Shown here in pieces: positions 1 to 11,007 of a stretch of DNA of 64,000 nucleotides. Source of the stretch: Candidatus Sulfopaludibacter sp. SbA3. Its GTDB lineage: Bacteria; Acidobacteriota; Vicinamibacteria; Vicinamibacterales; UBA2999. The translations under genes and the position numbers were made by a program. Position 1 is the stretch's first letter. The number at the start of each line of letters is the position of its first letter. A model generated the notes under the pieces. That model worked only from the letters and a program-made list of their open reading frames with translations. It did not search any database and had not been told where the DNA came from. The stretch lies in the NCBI GenBank assembly GCA_945903265.1, contig CAMDNQ010000010.1, positions 70,372 through 134,371 on the forward strand, written 5' to 3'.

Positions 1-363
1 GGCATTGGCTTCATTACGCTGACCCGCGTGCAGGTGTCGGCCGATCTGCAGGTCGCGCACATCTTCTACACCATGCTCGGCGACGACAAAGCGCGTCGCG
101 ACACTGCCAGAGCCCTCGAGCGCGCAACGCCGTTCCTGCGGCGCCACGTGGGCAGCCGGCTGCGGCTGCGGCGTGTCCCCGAAATCGACTTCCGCTTCGA
201 CCAGGCGGTCGCCCACCAGGACCGCATCGAGCAGATCCTGCGCGACCTGCACGAAGAGGAACGTCAGCGGGCATCCAGTCCCGATGGCAGCGCGGATGAC
301 AGCGCCGACAAAAGCGCCAATGCAAGCGCCAATGCCGCACCCGATGACGACAAGCCCGAGTAG
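1..363 (+). CDS. rbfA: ribosome-binding factor A (5' end truncated by window start)
   Basis: In-frame from base 1; VQVSADLQVAHIFYTMLGDDKARRDTARALERATPFLRRHVGSRLRLRRVPEIDFRFD is RbfA-like; sits upstream of truB. Confidence 0.9.
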   Translation, partial: GIGFITLTRVQVSADLQVAHIFYTMLGDDKARRDTARALERATPFLRRHVGSRLRLRRVPEIDFRFDQAVAHQDRIEQILRDLHEEERQRASSPDGSADDSADKSANASANAAPDDDKPE

Positions 364-1354
364 CGCCGCCCGCCAGCAGGCGGCCGACGAAATCCGCAGA
401 CGACAGCGCTTCGTGCTGTCGTGCCACGTGCGCCCGGACGGCGACGCTCTCGGATCCGAGCTGGCGATGGCGTACGCGCTGCGCGCGCTCGGCAAGCAGG
501 TCCGGATCGTCAACCGCGATCCGGCTCCCCCGCCGCTGATGGCGTTTCCCGGCGTCGCCGACATCGAGATCGCAGGGCATGTCGACGACCCCGGCGATGC
601 GGTCATCGTCATGGAATCGGGCACGTTGTCGCGGACCGGCGTGACGGGCCTCGAGCGCGGCTTCATCATCAACATCGACCATCACCTCGGCAATGCCATG
701 TACGGCGCGGTCAACTGGTTCGACGTCTCGGCGGCGGCGTGCGCCGAGATGGTGTTCGATCTGGTGGCCGACCTCGGTGTCACGTTGACGCCGGAAATTG
801 CGGTCCACGTCTACGTGGCGATCCTGACCGACACGGGGTCGTTTCACCATTCGAGCATTTCGCCCCGGACGTTCGACATCGCGCGGCAGTGCACGGAGGC
901 GGGCGTGGATCCGCCGGCGGTCGCACGCGCCGTCTTCGACAGCAACAGCCTCGGGCGCCTCAAGCTGTTCGGCGCGGTGCTGAGCGGAATGGAGCTCGAT
1001 CCGAGCGAACGCGTGGCCACGCTGTTCGTGGACCGCACGCTCACATCCGATTGCGGCGGAACCTACGAGGACACGGAAGGACTGATCAACCTTCCCCTGA
1101 CGGTGAAGACCATTCAGGCCGTCGTGTTCTTCAAGGAAGAAGGCCCCGACGACTGGCGCGTCAGCATGCGGTCGAAGGGCGACGTCGACATCAACGCGGT
1201 CGCCAGGGCATACGGCGGCGGCGGGCACAAGAACGCCTCCGGCTGCAGCGCCGTCGGACCCTATGGAGCGGTCAAGCAGGCCTTCCAGCAGAAAATCCTG
1301 GAGCAGATCGAGCAATGCACGGCGTCCTCGTCGTCGACAAGCCGCAAGGACTGA
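332..1354 (+). CDS. nrnA: DHH/DHHA1 bifunctional oligoribonuclease/PAP phosphatase (NrnA-like)
   Basis: CHVRPDGDALGSELAMAYAL, IDHHLGN, TDTGSFHHSS and GGGGHKNASG motifs; the ORF track start at 173 is probably too early (ATG at 332 or 344). Confidence 0.88.
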   Translation: MPHPMTTSPSSAARQQAADEIRRRQRFVLSCHVRPDGDALGSELAMAYALRALGKQVRIVNRDPAPPPLMAFPGVADIEIAGHVDDPGDAVIVMESGTLSRTGVTGLERGFIINIDHHLGNAMYGAVNWFDVSAAACAEMVFDLVADLGVTLTPEIAVHVYVAILTDTGSFHHSSISPRTFDIARQCTEAGVDPPAVARAVFDSNSLGRLKLFGAVLSGMELDPSERVATLFVDRTLTSDCGGTYEDTEGLINLPLTVKTIQAVVFFKEEGPDDWRVSMRSKGDVDINAVARAYGGGGHKNASGCSAVGPYGAVKQAFQQKILEQIEQCTASSSSTSRKD

Positions 1355-2208
1355 CGTCGCACGACGTCGTCGCCGCCGCGCGGCGGCTCCTCGGCGAAAG
1401 CCGCATCGGACACACCGGGACGCTCGATCCGATGGCCACCGGTGTGCTGGCGCTGGCGATTGGCCGCGCGACCAGGCTCGTGCGATTTCTGTCTGCGTCG
1501 GACAAGGAATACGACGCGACGATCCGGTTCGGCGTGACGACGGATACCTACGACGTCACAGGGACGGAGACCAGCCACACCGGCCTGACGCCGGACATCG
1601 ATGCGGTGATGCGCGGGCTCGACGCGCTGCGCGGCGACTACCTGCAGATGCCGCCTGCCTACTCGGCAAAGAAAGTTCAGGGCCAGCGCGCATACGAGCT
1701 CGCGCGCGCGCAACGCGACGTCACGCTCGCGTCGGTGCCGGTGCGGGTGTCGCGCGTCGAGCTCGTCGAGGTGTCAGACGGGACCGCGCGTGTGACGCTC
1801 ACCTGCTCTGCGGGGTTCTACGTGCGGTCGTTCGCGCACGCCCTGGGCGAGCTGACGGGGACCGGGGCGGCACTCGCCGGGCTGCGCCGCACGCGCAGCG
1901 GCGATTTCCTGCTGCAGGACGCCGTCGGCCTGAATGCCCTGGATGAGGGACGCGGCGCATCCAGGGTGGTGCCGATGGAGGCGTTGTTGCGGGATATCCC
2001 CGCCGTGACGCTGACGCCGCTGGGGCGCCAGCATGTGACCCACGGGCGGGAGCTGGCAGCCACCGACTTCGAGGCCGTCCAGCCAGCCCAGACCCGCACT
2101 CCGCGGCCTGAATGGACCCGCCTGCTCGACGCCGAAGGGTCGCTGGTGGGCGTCGCCACCGCCGGAACGAGCCCCGATTCTTTGCATCCCTCTCTGGTGC
2201 TGATATAA
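1315..2208 (+). CDS. truB: tRNA pseudouridine(55) synthase TruB
   Basis: MHGVLVVDKPQGLTSHDVV...GHTGTLDPMATGVL; the 595-aa ORF track entry from 421 has a spurious N-terminal part. Confidence 0.95.
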   Translation: MHGVLVVDKPQGLTSHDVVAAARRLLGESRIGHTGTLDPMATGVLALAIGRATRLVRFLSASDKEYDATIRFGVTTDTYDVTGTETSHTGLTPDIDAVMRGLDALRGDYLQMPPAYSAKKVQGQRAYELARAQRDVTLASVPVRVSRVELVEVSDGTARVTLTCSAGFYVRSFAHALGELTGTGAALAGLRRTRSGDFLLQDAVGLNALDEGRGASRVVPMEALLRDIPAVTLTPLGRQHVTHGRELAATDFEAVQPAQTRTPRPEWTRLLDAEGSLVGVATAGTSPDSLHPSLVLI

Positions 2209-2209
2209 A
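2182..2209 (+). promoter_or_regulatory. putative sigma70-type promoter for rpsO (TTGCAT-N16-TATAAA)
   Basis: TTGCAT at 2182 and TATAAA at 2204 in an AT-rich segment upstream of rpsO. Confidence 0.45.
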
Positions 2210-2323
2210 ATAAGTCTTTTAGGGATCCACATTTAGCGGCAACAGAGGCGGCAATAGAGCACATACGGCGGTTCGGTGGATTGCGACGACGCAATCAGGT
2301 CTGACCCGTTCGTGGAGGAACCC

Positions 2324-2593
2324 GTGGCGTTTACGAAAGACCGCAAGACCCCGATCATCACCACCTACCGCACGCACGACAGCGATACAGGCTCCCCGGA
2401 AGTCCAGGTGGCCCTGCTGAGCGAGCGGATCAACTACCTCACAGAGCATTTCAAGACCCACGCGAAGGACCACCATTCGCGACGCGGCCTGCTGAAGCTC
2501 GTCGGCCAGCGGCGCCGGCTGCTCGACTACCTGAAGAGCAAGGATTCAGAGCGCTACGCAGAGCTGATTAAACGCCTCGGCATCCGTAAGTAA
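2324..2593 (+). CDS. rpsO: 30S ribosomal protein S15
   Basis: GTG start at 2324; [71 protein letters not shown]. Confidence 0.96.
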   Translation: MAFTKDRKTPIITTYRTHDSDTGSPEVQVALLSERINYLTEHFKTHAKDHHSRRGLLKLVGQRRRLLDYLKSKDSERYAELIKRLGIRK

Positions 2594-2611
2594 TCGACGG
2601 TTCTGACAATC

Positions 2612-4756
<2,145 letters not shown>

Positions 4757-4758
4757 GC

Positions 4759-5139
4759 ATGACACGCAGGCGCCTTGGCCTGCTGTTACTGAGCGCGGGC
4801 GCGTTCATCGTGGCGCGCCCGCTCGTTCGACGCCTGCGGGCCCAGGAACAGGTTCCCAACCGGCCGGAATTCACGCTGGTCGGCCGCAACTACCGCTACT
4901 CTCCAGATCGCCTCGACGTCACCCAGAACGATCTCGTCAGGCTGACGATTCGCAGCGAGGATATCGCCTACAGCTTCACCATCGACGAATACCGCATCGT
5001 CCGCCGCGTTCCTGCGGGCGGGAGCACCACGTTCGAGTTCCACGCCGACCGGCCCGGCACCTTCCGCTTCTACAGCAACCTGACGAGCGACAGCAGCCAC
5101 GCGGAGATGCAGGGGCAGCTGGTCGTCAAACCGCGCTGA
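4759..5139 (+). CDS. secreted cupredoxin-domain protein
   Basis: N-terminal signal/anchor, beta-rich cupredoxin-like segment (NYRYSPDRLDVTQNDLVRLTIRSEDIAYSFTIDEY...GTFRFYSNL). Confidence 0.65.
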   Translation: MTRRRLGLLLLSAGAFIVARPLVRRLRAQEQVPNRPEFTLVGRNYRYSPDRLDVTQNDLVRLTIRSEDIAYSFTIDEYRIVRRVPAGGSTTFEFHADRPGTFRFYSNLTSDSSHAEMQGQLVVKPR

Positions 5140-5146
5140 TGCATCT

Positions 5147-5716
5147 ATGACGGACGTCCTGACTCGATCCAGGAACGGCGAGGTGGCGTGCACGGCGCAT
5201 GCTCCGCCCAGGGGCAGCCTGCGGTGGCAGGTCGAAGGCTGGCAGGCCATCCCCGCGGCTGACCTCACGCCCGGTGACGAATGCCTCCAGTGCGTCCTGG
5301 CGCCATCGGTCCGGCGGGGGGACTTCGACGCGGTCGCGGCGGATCTCCGGCGCGTGGCGTCTCGCAGCCACTCGCCGCTGACGGTCATCAATCAATACAT
5401 CGAGAGCCTGCCCCTTCCGATCCTGGTGGCCGACCAGGCGGGAAACTACGTCGGAGCCAATTTCGAGGCGTATGCCCTCACGGGGTTCTCACGGAAGGAG
5501 CTCCTGAACTGCTCGGTGGCGGACCTGACGCCGCCAGCCGATCTGTCGGACGAAGAACGGCTCTGGAAGGCCTTCGTCCGCTCGGATGGGCAGAGCGGAG
5601 TCTACACGCTGCGCTGCAAGGATGGTCGGACGCTGCGCGTGCGGTACGATGCGTTTACGAACATCGCTGACGGGTTTCACATCTCCTTTCTGACAGCGCC
5701 CGCGCCGGCCTCCTAG
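5147..5716 (+). CDS. PAS domain protein without obvious output domain
   Basis: YIESLPLPILVADQAGNYVGANFEAYALTGFSRKELL...YTLRCKDGRTLRVRYDAF is a PAS fold; no kinase or GGDEF motif follows. Confidence 0.7.
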   Translation: MTDVLTRSRNGEVACTAHAPPRGSLRWQVEGWQAIPAADLTPGDECLQCVLAPSVRRGDFDAVAADLRRVASRSHSPLTVINQYIESLPLPILVADQAGNYVGANFEAYALTGFSRKELLNCSVADLTPPADLSDEERLWKAFVRSDGQSGVYTLRCKDGRTLRVRYDAFTNIADGFHISFLTAPAPAS

Positions 5717-6604
5717 CGGATAGCTGTCGGGGCCACCGTCGACCCCGTGCCCCCCACCAGCTTCAGCGGCTGCACGACGAGCGCGAACTCGTAGGCACGC
5801 GCCGCCGCCAGTTCCTCGAGGCGCAGGCTCTCCAGCAGGAAGATGCCGTTGACGACCAGCATGATCTGGTGAACCGGATTCGACAGCTTCGGGTCGGGAT
5901 CCGGCGTGACGTTCACAGGGGCGGTATCCATCCCCACCAGCATCGGGTCCTGGCGTGCAAGCCACTCGGCTCCGGCCGTACCGAGGCCTGGGTTGACCCG
6001 CATGTAGCGCGCGTTGTCCTTGCCCCAGAGCTTCCCCCATCCGGTATGAACGATCAGGGCATCGCCAGGCTGAACCGTCATCTGCTGCCGCTTCAACGCC
6101 TGCTGCAGATCATCGACCGTGATTTCGTAGCTGTCGGGCAGCATCTCGACGCCCTTGAGCGCGGCGACGTCGATCAGGACGCCGCGGGTCATCAGCGAGC
6201 CAACCTGCTCGATCCCGCCCTTCGTGAATCCGTTGCGGGTGGCGATGTCATCCACCTTGAAACAGTTGTAGATGCTGTCGCCAATGGTCTGATGGGCGAA
6301 GGTGTCGAACTGCGTACCGACCTGGCCGATTTCCGCCAGCACGATCTCCTCGTTGCTGCCGCGCCGGTTCGATCCCTGGAGCGCCGTCGTGCGCTTCGTG
6401 TGCATCTCGAACGTGCGCGTCGCCTGGAGGGGCATGTCCATCGTCAGCGGGCGACCAAGCTCGAACACCTGCCCCGCGCTGATCGGCTGCGCCCCATTTG
6501 GAGGGACACCGCGCGCTGTCAGCGGGTGGCTGCCATGACTGGGCGGATGCGGCGCCGGCCGTGCCGAGGACGAGGGCGAAGGCGATGACGGGTGCGTGTC
6601 GCAT
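5713..6604 (-). pseudogene. cyclase family protein (kynurenine formamidase-like), apparently frameshifted with a small internal deletion
   Basis: Signal peptide and KWGAADQRGAG are in frame 6248..6604, the rest (VFELGRPLTMDMP...VGTQFDTFAH...) is in frame 5713..6468. Confidence 0.6.
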
Positions 6605-6652
6605 GAATGGCTCCTTCTGATTGGTGCGCAGCGGCGAATGCTACTGCACGCC

Positions 6653-7519
6653 TCAGAGAAATGCGAGCAGTTCGGCGAGCGTCTCGTCCGGGCATTCCTC
6701 GGCGAGGAAATGTCCCCCCGGCAACGCCTTGCCGTGAACGTCCGCCGCCTTGTCCCGCCAGATCTCCATCACAGGATCGAGGCGGCCGACGGTGCCGCGC
6801 TCGCCCCACAGGACGAGTAATGGGCACGTCACTTTTTTCGCGCCATCCTCCTGCGCGTGGTCGAGATCGATCGTGGCGCCGGCGCGGTAGTCCTCACAGG
6901 TCGCGTGGATCGTCGCAGGGTCGCTGAAGCACCGCAGGTACTCGGCAAAGGCTTCGGGCGCAATGGCGCTGGTGCCGCCTGTGGGCCGCTCGAATCTGGA
7001 GCGCAGATACATCTCGACGCTGTTCCCGATCAGCGTTTCCGGCAGCGGTGCTGGCTGGATGAGGAAGAACCAGTGGTAATACTGCGTCGCGAACGCCTTC
7101 GTGACGCGGTCATAGGGTAGCGGCACGATGTCGAGCACCGCGGCTTTCGTCACAGCGTGCGGGTGTTCGACAGCCAACCTCCACGCGACCCGGCCGCCGC
7201 GGTCGTGACCGACGACCGCGAAGCGATCGAAGCCCAGCGTCCGCATCACCTCGATCTGGTCGAGCGCCATGGCCCGTTTCGAATAGTTCGCGTGGTTGTC
7301 ACCGCCAGGCGGCGTGGAGCTGTCGCCGTAGCCGCGAAGATCCGTCATGACGACGGTGAACCTCTCGGCCAGCCGCGGCGCCAGCATGTGCCACAGGACA
7401 TGGGTCTGCGGATAGCCGTGCAGTAGCAGCACGGGCGGACCGCTTCCGCCGTAGACGACGTTAATCATCGCGCCGGATGTCGCAACCCGGCGCCGCGAAA
7501 AGCCTGGAAAAAACGTCAC
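6653..7519 (-). CDS. alpha/beta hydrolase (haloacetate dehalogenase/epoxide hydrolase-like)
   Basis: LLLHGYPQTHVLWHMLAPRLAERFTVVMTDLRGYGDS, VVGHDRGGRVAWRLA nucleophile elbow; GTG start 7519 overlaps upstream stop (GTGA). Confidence 0.82.
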   Translation of the reverse strand: MTFFPGFSRRRVATSGAMINVVYGGSGPPVLLLHGYPQTHVLWHMLAPRLAERFTVVMTDLRGYGDSSTPPGGDNHANYSKRAMALDQIEVMRTLGFDRFAVVGHDRGGRVAWRLAVEHPHAVTKAAVLDIVPLPYDRVTKAFATQYYHWFFLIQPAPLPETLIGNSVEMYLRSRFERPTGGTSAIAPEAFAEYLRCFSDPATIHATCEDYRAGATIDLDHAQEDGAKKVTCPLLVLWGERGTVGRLDPVMEIWRDKAADVHGKALPGGHFLAEECPDETLAELLAFL

Positions 7520-8385
7520 CGAGGCGGAAGACGTGGAAGGCTTTGATTCAGGACGGCCGCGAGCCGAAGCCCCGCACGCGCGAGACGGCGATCGAGGGCC
7601 GGCAGGTGCGCGCGATAGTACGCCTCGTTCACTTCGCCCTTCGCGGGCAGGAGCGCCGCCTTCGCGAGACCGTGCGATTCGATCGCCCAGGCGTCCGGCG
7701 TTCCAACTGGCTGCGTATCCCACCCGTTGGCCATGATCTGCCGCGACAGCTCCGCCATGTATTGCGCGTCACTCAGTTCACGATGTGCGAGGAGCCCCGA
7801 GTCCCACACGCCGTGCAGCTGGCACGGGAACGCCGCGCCCGCCGTACCGCGGCATTCAGGCGACCCGAACGCGATCACAGGGATACCGTTGCCTCCGCGC
7901 GCAGTTTCAAGCGCATGAAATGGCTGGTGCAAATCGCCGATGAAGTGCACCAGGAACTTCAGGGCCACCGCGCGATCCGCGCGATCGGCCGAGGTGTCCG
8001 CGAGCCGCTGCTGGTTGTACAGAATCCGATCGACGACGCAGTCACGCCAGCGGTCGCCCCGTGAACCCGCCGACACGCCTGGCTGCCGCGGGCAGTCCCG
8101 ATCGCGCTCGTACCGCGTGGCGTCGAGTGGAAGATTCACAAAATGCCAGGGCCCGGTCGCGTTGTGGTCGACCCGGTGGTCGTCAGCCCACGACGCGACC
8201 TCGGCCAACGTCGTGTCCGGCAGCAGCCATTCGACATTCGCGCGCGCAGCCGGCGTGAGCCGCGCGGTCGCCACGAGCGCCACCAGCCGGTGGCCCTGCA
8301 CGCCCCAGGCCTGCAGGTGCTCGGAAAGAAGACCGCCCATCGCGAGGCACGCGATGAGGGCGGCGAGATTCCGGGTGCGCATCAT
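7516..8385 (-). CDS. S1/P1 nuclease family protein (secreted)
   Basis: WGVQGHRLVALVATARLTPAAR, WADDHRVDHNATGPWHFVNLP, LKFLVHFIGDLHQPFHA zinc-site motifs; true start MMRTRN at 8385. Confidence 0.88.
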   Translation of the reverse strand: MMRTRNLAALIACLAMGGLLSEHLQAWGVQGHRLVALVATARLTPAARANVEWLLPDTTLAEVASWADDHRVDHNATGPWHFVNLPLDATRYERDRDCPRQPGVSAGSRGDRWRDCVVDRILYNQQRLADTSADRADRAVALKFLVHFIGDLHQPFHALETARGGNGIPVIAFGSPECRGTAGAAFPCQLHGVWDSGLLAHRELSDAQYMAELSRQIMANGWDTQPVGTPDAWAIESHGLAKAALLPAKGEVNEAYYRAHLPALDRRLARAGLRLAAVLNQSLPRLPPR

Positions 8386-8401
8386 GGGAAGGATAGACCG
8401 A

Positions 8402-9094
8402 TCAGACAAAGGGAGCGAGCTCACTGATCGCCGTCGAGGCCAGCAGGTAAGGCTGCTGCACGGACACCGCCATCCGGCGAGTGGCGCCGAACAGGCCTCG
8501 AATGGACGCGCGTGCGCGGATGCGGTCCCGAAGGCTCGCGCCGCTGGCCACGTAACCCCACATGTGTTCGAGCGCGTTCGCGAGGCGGTTTCGGGTTGGA
8601 ACCTCGCGAAGCACCAGCACCAACTCCTCGGCCAGACCGTCGAGCGGCGCTCCACGGCGCATCCTCGCCACCCTGCGGCCGATGCCCCGATAGAGCGAAG
8701 GGTCGCGTGCGAGGACCGAATATTTGTGGTGCGCCCACAGCTCCTGCGCGGACCGTGGCAGGTGGATGCGGCCGTCCTGCCGGCCGACGTACTTTGAGGT
8801 CAGCAGGCTGTACTGCGCCGCGACGGGAGTGACGAAGAGACCCGGCCATCGAAGGCGGGGCGAGCGCCGGATCGGGGACCGATCGAGGTACCCGCGAAGC
8901 CGCATCTCGGCGACGAGCCACGCATGCCGCTGCGCCAGCCCGCTGAGACACCCGACCCATCGCAGGGTTTCCGGGTGGCGCGCATAGCCCGTCTTGCCAT
9001 CTACAAGAATGGAGCGCAGGCCGTGCAGCTCACGGTGTTCACCGAGGAGACTCTGCCGGTTGAGGTAGCCGGCGGGCACATCCCAGATCCGCAC
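8402..9094 (-). CDS. pyrimidine dimer DNA glycosylase-like domain fused to DUF1722 (YbgA-like) domain
   Basis: N-term MRIWDVPAGYLNRQSLLGEHRELHGLRSIL...TGYARHPETLRWVG (Pyr_excise-like); C-term HHKYSVLARDPSLYRGIGRRVA...LVLREVPTRNRLANALEHMWGYV (DUF1722-like). Confidence 0.72.
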   Translation of the reverse strand: MRIWDVPAGYLNRQSLLGEHRELHGLRSILVDGKTGYARHPETLRWVGCLSGLAQRHAWLVAEMRLRGYLDRSPIRRSPRLRWPGLFVTPVAAQYSLLTSKYVGRQDGRIHLPRSAQELWAHHKYSVLARDPSLYRGIGRRVARMRRGAPLDGLAEELVLVLREVPTRNRLANALEHMWGYVASGASLRDRIRARASIRGLFGATRRMAVSVQQPYLLASTAISELAPFV

Positions 9095-9109
9095 GCCTTC
9101 CCATCGTCC

Positions 9110-9895
9110 CTACGGCGCGGCGACGGTCAGGCCGCGCACGCCATTCTGTTCTATCAGTCGCGCGACCAGACCTGACGTCTTGATGTCCCCGACGAACGAC
9201 CGCAGGTATGCCGCGCCCGCCTCGCGCCCCTTCGGTGTCCCGACCCCCTGCTGCACCGTCGTGAACCCGCCGGCCAGGACGCGGGACCCGGGAAGCTTCT
9301 CCACGAACGTGAGCAGCACCGGCCTGAGGCCGGCCACCGCGTCCAGCTTTTCGTCCACGAGCCGCTTGATCGCCCCTTCCACCGCGACGGCGCGCTCAAG
9401 TTGTGCGTGCTGCAGCGTGCGCGTCAGGAAGAGATCGTAGGCACTTTTTTCCGAGACCGCGATGCGGACGCCGGCGCGATCGACATCGGCCACGTTCTGC
9501 AGAGGCGACCCTGCCGGCACCAGATAGGTCGATTCAATCTCGACATAGGCGCCCGCGAAATCGATCTCGACCGCCCGGGCAGGCTCGATGCCGAGAAACC
9601 CCACGTCCCAGTCGCCGGTTGCCGCGCTGTCGGCCAGGGCGCCGGCCGACTCATAGGCCACGATATCGACAGGGACATCTAGCCGCCGGCCCAGCTCGCG
9701 CGCGAGGTCTACCGCGACGCCGCGCGGCTCGCCGGTCGCCGGGTCTCTGCCCGTCAGGAGCACGTTGTTAAAATTAAGCCCGGCGCGCAATCGCCCGCCC
9801 GGCGCCAGGTCGGCGCGTGCCGCCTGATCCGGCGACGGGGACGCACAGGCCGAAAGGAGAACAACAGCGGCGCACACGACTGCAAGTCCGTACAT
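9110..9895 (-). CDS. ABC-type amino-acid-like substrate-binding lipoprotein
   Basis: Lipobox LSAC; periplasmic binding protein family 3 features (GVAVDLARELGRRLDVPVDIV, WDVGFLGIEPARAVEIDFAGAYVEIESTYLV). Confidence 0.8.
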   Translation of the reverse strand: MYGLAVVCAAVVLLSACASPSPDQAARADLAPGGRLRAGLNFNNVLLTGRDPATGEPRGVAVDLARELGRRLDVPVDIVAYESAGALADSAATGDWDVGFLGIEPARAVEIDFAGAYVEIESTYLVPAGSPLQNVADVDRAGVRIAVSEKSAYDLFLTRTLQHAQLERAVAVEGAIKRLVDEKLDAVAGLRPVLLTFVEKLPGSRVLAGGFTTVQQGVGTPKGREAGAAYLRSFVGDIKTSGLVARLIEQNGVRGLTVAAP

Positions 9896-11007
9896 CAGGT
9901 CCTTCCGGATTCCCACGCCCTCGCGGCCTCGATGCGCGCAGCCATCGGCGGGTGCGAATAGAACAGGATTTCGACCAGGCGCGATGGACGCTCTTCGGCC
10001 AGATTCTGCGCGCCCAGCCGCTTCATGGCGCTCATGAAGCCAGCCGCGTTGCCGGTCATCTCGAGAGCATACAGGTCCGCGCGGCGCTCCTGCGCACGGG
10101 AGAGGGCGTTGACGACCGGCAGCAACAGGATGGACACGGCGCCGAGGGCCAGCAGCAGCAGCGGCAGCGCCGCCACGTCGTCCTTCCCCACCAGGCCAAA
10201 CCGGCCCGATGCCATGGCCAGCACGCGATCCGCCAGATAGAGCCCGATGGTCAGCAGGACTGCCTCGATCGCGAGCGCCTTCCAGATGTCGTGGTGCACG
10301 TGATGTGACAGTTCGTGCGCGAGGATCACTTCGATCTCTTCGTCTGAGTGCTCGGCCAGGAGCGTATCCGACAGGAGAATGCGGCGGGTCCGGCCAATGC
10401 CGGTGAGCGCCGCGTTCGCCTTGCGCGTCTTCTCGCTCATCCGCCATTCGAATACGCCGAGGATGCTGGTCCCGGCGCGGCCGGCGAGGCGCACCAGCCG
10501 GTCCACCAGGGCCGGGCGATCCAGAGGCCTGAATGTATAGAACAGCGGCAGCAGGTAGACGGGCGCGAGCTGCGCCATGACCACGAGGAGCACGATGAAG
10601 CAACCCGACGCGATCAGCCACCACCGCTCGGGACTGAGACGCAGCAGCGCCCAGACGATGAGCGCCGCACCGATCGCCAGCGCCATGCCCAGCGCCGCGC
10701 TTTTTCCCTGATCCGCCCACCACTGCGCCATCGCCTGCGTCGACAGGCCGTAGCGACGCTCGAGCGTCACTCCCTGGTAGAACGCGAACGGCATCTGCAG
10801 CGCCTCGCTCACAAGGACCAGCGCGACGACGTACAGCACCAGCGTGAGGATGGATATCCCGCCCGACGCGGCTGTGGCGCCATCGCGGAGGGCGGCTGAC
10901 CACCCGGAGACCAGAAACACGAAAAGAAAGATGGCCGCCACGGCGGTGCCCGCGACGGCGGCGCGGCGGTGGAGGCGATGGTACCGCGAGGCCTTGTCTT
11001 CGTTCAG
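9895..11007 (-). CDS. M48 family zinc metallopeptidase (membrane; HtpX/Ste24-like)
   Basis: HELSHHVHHDIW zinc motif, multiple TM segments; ATG at 10941 truncates N-term, an in-frame CTG at 11007 overlaps the smc stop. Confidence 0.82.
   Translation of the reverse strand: MNEDKASRYHRLHRRAAVAGTAVAAIFLFVFLVSGWSAALRDGATAASGGISILTLVLYVVALVLVSEALQMPFAFYQGVTLERRYGLSTQAMAQWWADQGKSAALGMALAIGAALIVWALLRLSPERWWLIASGCFIVLLVVMAQLAPVYLLPLFYTFRPLDRPALVDRLVRLAGRAGTSILGVFEWRMSEKTRKANAALTGIGRTRRILLSDTLLAEHSDEEIEVILAHELSHHVHHDIWKALAIEAVLLTIGLYLADRVLAMASGRFGLVGKDDVAALPLLLLALGAVSILLLPVVNALSRAQERRADLYALEMTGNAAGFMSAMKRLGAQNLAEERPSRLVEILFYSHPPMAARIEAARAWESGRT

Noticed and set aside
421-1314. Long N-terminal extension of TruB in the ORF track
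   Set aside because: Out-of-frame reading of nrnA; the TruB start is ATG 1315.
9896-10903. N-terminal 336 aa of the 597-aa ORF 9110..10903
   Set aside because: Out-of-frame reading of the M48 peptidase gene; the real substrate-binding protein starts near 9895.
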